Source: Bacteroidales bacterium (GTDB taxonomy: Bacteria; Bacteroidota; Bacteroidia; Bacteroidales; Paludibacteraceae). Taken from it: 5,909 bases of DNA. The notes beneath the pieces are model-generated. The model saw nothing but the letters and a program-made list of their open reading frames with translations, searched no databases and was not told where the DNA came from. A program made the position numbers and the translations under genes. This document shows, piece after piece, positions 4,670 to 5,909 of this stretch (positions are counted from its first letter, which is position 1; the number at the start of each line of letters is the position of its first letter). The stretch covers positions 1-5,909 of the forward strand of contig JAGHSG010000029.1 of assembly GCA_018066005.1 (NCBI GenBank). The letters run 5' to 3'.

Positions 4670-5909
4670 ATGGCAGAAGAAGAATTGAATCTGTTGGCTG
4701 ATTTCCCCGCCATTTCTACCAAGACATGGAAAGAGAAAATCATCACCGATTTGAAGGGTGCCGATTATGAGAAGAAACTCGTATGGCGCACTCCGGAGGG
4801 CTTCAATGTACAACCCTTCTATCGTCAGGAAGACCTGAAAGGTCTGAAAACAACCGTATCCGCTCCGGGTCAGTTCCCGTATGTACGTGGCACGAAGACC
4901 ACCAACGATTGGGCTATCCGTCAGAACATCTGCGCTTGCAAGTCGGCCCGCAAGGCTAACGAGAAAGCACTGGAAGTACTGAACAAAGGTGTTACGTCAC
5001 TCGGTTTCTGCTTGGACGCAGACAAACTGAACTACCACTTCATCAAAGTATTGCTGAACGGTATTGACGCACGCGCGATTAACATTAACTTTAATATCTG
5101 CCCGTGCAAAGCACCTGAGTTGGCCGGTATTCTGGTTCGTTATTACGGACGTTGCAAATACGACTTCAAAGCCGTTACCGGTACGATTAACGTGGACCCG
5201 ATGAAGGGCATGTTGCTGAAAGGCAAGAACCTGAGTCGTGAACAGGTAGCAGAGCGTCTGGTAGCTACCGTTAAGGCCGCTAAGACCTTGGTTAACTACC
5301 GCGTAGTAGGCGTGAACAGCGTTATTCTGAATAACTCGGGTGCATACTGCGCTCAGGAGTTGGCTTACGCTTTGGCATGGGGTGCTGAATACATGACCAT
5401 GATGACCGAAGCCGGTATTCCTAATTACATGGCAGCCCGCACCATCCGCTTCAACATGGGTATCGGCGGCAACTACTTCATGGAGATTGCCAAGTTCCGT
5501 GCCGCCCGTATGTTGTGGGCTAAGATTGTAGAGGCATACAAGAACCCGACCTTCACAACCGCATTGAAGGAAGGCGCTAAGATGAATGTTTGCGCTACGA
5601 CCAGCCGCTTCAACATGACTATCTTTGACGCTTACGTTAACCTGCTCCGCAGCCAGACCGAGACGATGTCCGCTGCTTTGGCCGGCGTGGATGAGATCGT
5701 GGTTACTCCGTTTGATGTGACCTACGAACAGCCGACCGACTTTGCAGAGCGTATCGCCCGTAACCAACAACTGATGCTGAAAGAGGAAGCACACTTTAAC
5801 AAAGTGGTTGACCCCGCCGCAGGTAGTTACTATATCGAGAACCTGACCGCCAGCATCGCTGCCGAGGCATGGAAACAATTCCTTGCTATCCAAGACAACG
5901 GCGGTATGT
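4670..5909 (+). CDS. mutA: Methylmalonyl-CoA mutase small subunit (3' end outside window)
   Basis: The first 413 codons of the gene are present; the family is usually a little over 600 residues, so about a third is missing at the window edge. With MutB it forms the heterodimer that interconverts succinyl-CoA and (R)-methylmalonyl-CoA using adenosylcobalamin, in propionate metabolism. Seen here are the N-terminal TPEGFNVQPFYRQEDL (41-56), the TIM-barrel segment NYFMEIAKFRAARMLW (268-283), and PTDFAERIARNQ followed by VDPAAGSYYIE (380-390). The catalytic-subunit HTNALDE motif, which carries the active-site histidine, is replaced by an ALAGVDEIV segment (336-344). This marks it as the non-catalytic small subunit rather than MutB. 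The ATG is chosen from the upstream promoter and the start of homology. mutB is expected directly downstream. Confidence 0.93.
   Translation, partial: MAEEELNLLADFPAISTKTWKEKIITDLKGADYEKKLVWRTPEGFNVQPFYRQEDLKGLKTTVSAPGQFPYVRGTKTTNDWAIRQNICACKSARKANEKALEVLNKGVTSLGFCLDADKLNYHFIKVLLNGIDARAININFNICPCKAPELAGILVRYYGRCKYDFKAVTGTINVDPMKGMLLKGKNLSREQVAERLVATVKAAKTLVNYRVVGVNSVILNNSGAYCAQELAYALAWGAEYMTMMTEAGIPNYMAARTIRFNMGIGGNYFMEIAKFRAARMLWAKIVEAYKNPTFTTALKEGAKMNVCATTSRFNMTIFDAYVNLLRSQTETMSAALAGVDEIVVTPFDVTYEQPTDFAERIARNQQLMLKEEAHFNKVVDPAAGSYYIENLTASIAAEAWKQFLAIQDNGGM

Noticed and set aside
4997..5893. 298-codon minus-strand open frame opposite mutA
   Set aside because: The plus strand encodes a clear methylmalonyl-CoA mutase subunit across the whole interval; the antisense translation is Cys/His/Val-rich without family features.

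Overview
The window is a 5.9 kb piece of a Bacteroidota genome, most likely of the order Bacteroidales; I cannot resolve the genus. Three things point there. The 5S rRNA has the Bacteroides-type sequence. All three promoters read as the Bacteroidota sigma-ABfr form (TTTG, 20 nt, TAnnTTTG). The genes are preceded by A/T-rich leaders without a strong Shine-Dalgarno sequence. The gene set (menaquinone methyltransferase, Mfd, and the two-subunit type of methylmalonyl-CoA mutase) fits an anaerobic or fermentative member that uses menaquinone and makes or uses propionate.

Layout. Positions 1-21 are the tail of an rRNA operon spacer, followed by the 5S rRNA (about 22-129). Positions 130-390 have no gene but are densely structured. 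A terminator-like hairpin with a GCAA loop occurs twice, exactly 180 bp apart. Each copy sits inside a longer stem whose left arm is the 5S 3' end (copy 1) or a near-copy of it (copy 2). Between them lies a stretch that can fold as a three-way junction. A sigma-ABfr promoter (397-428) then fires almost on the start codon of menG/ubiE (433-1158, +). Its 3' end overlaps by 8 bp the 3' end of the convergent mfd gene (1151-4453, -), and a perfect 16-bp palindrome lies at that junction. mfd is the complete transcription-repair coupling factor. The 216-bp gap 4454-4669 carries divergent promoters for mfd and for mutA. mutA (4670 to the window end, +) encodes the small subunit of methylmalonyl-CoA mutase and is cut by the window edge.

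How they fit together. The three proteins are independent housekeeping functions, each with its own promoter, so this is not one operon. MenG finishes menaquinone for anaerobic electron transport (typically fumarate reduction in this group). MutA with its expected downstream partner MutB interconverts succinyl-CoA and methylmalonyl-CoA. The two can be linked through succinate-propionate fermentation, but that is inference. Mfd couples stalled RNA polymerase to nucleotide-excision repair.

The unexpected content is repeat and RNA structure rather than a new gene system. It comprises the duplicated, covarying hairpin domain after the 5S gene and three different short repeat arrays inside two core genes: a 12-mer in menG, a heptamer in mfd, and a GC-rich palindromic direct repeat in mfd. 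I see no mobile-element gene, CRISPR array, tRNA or defence system.
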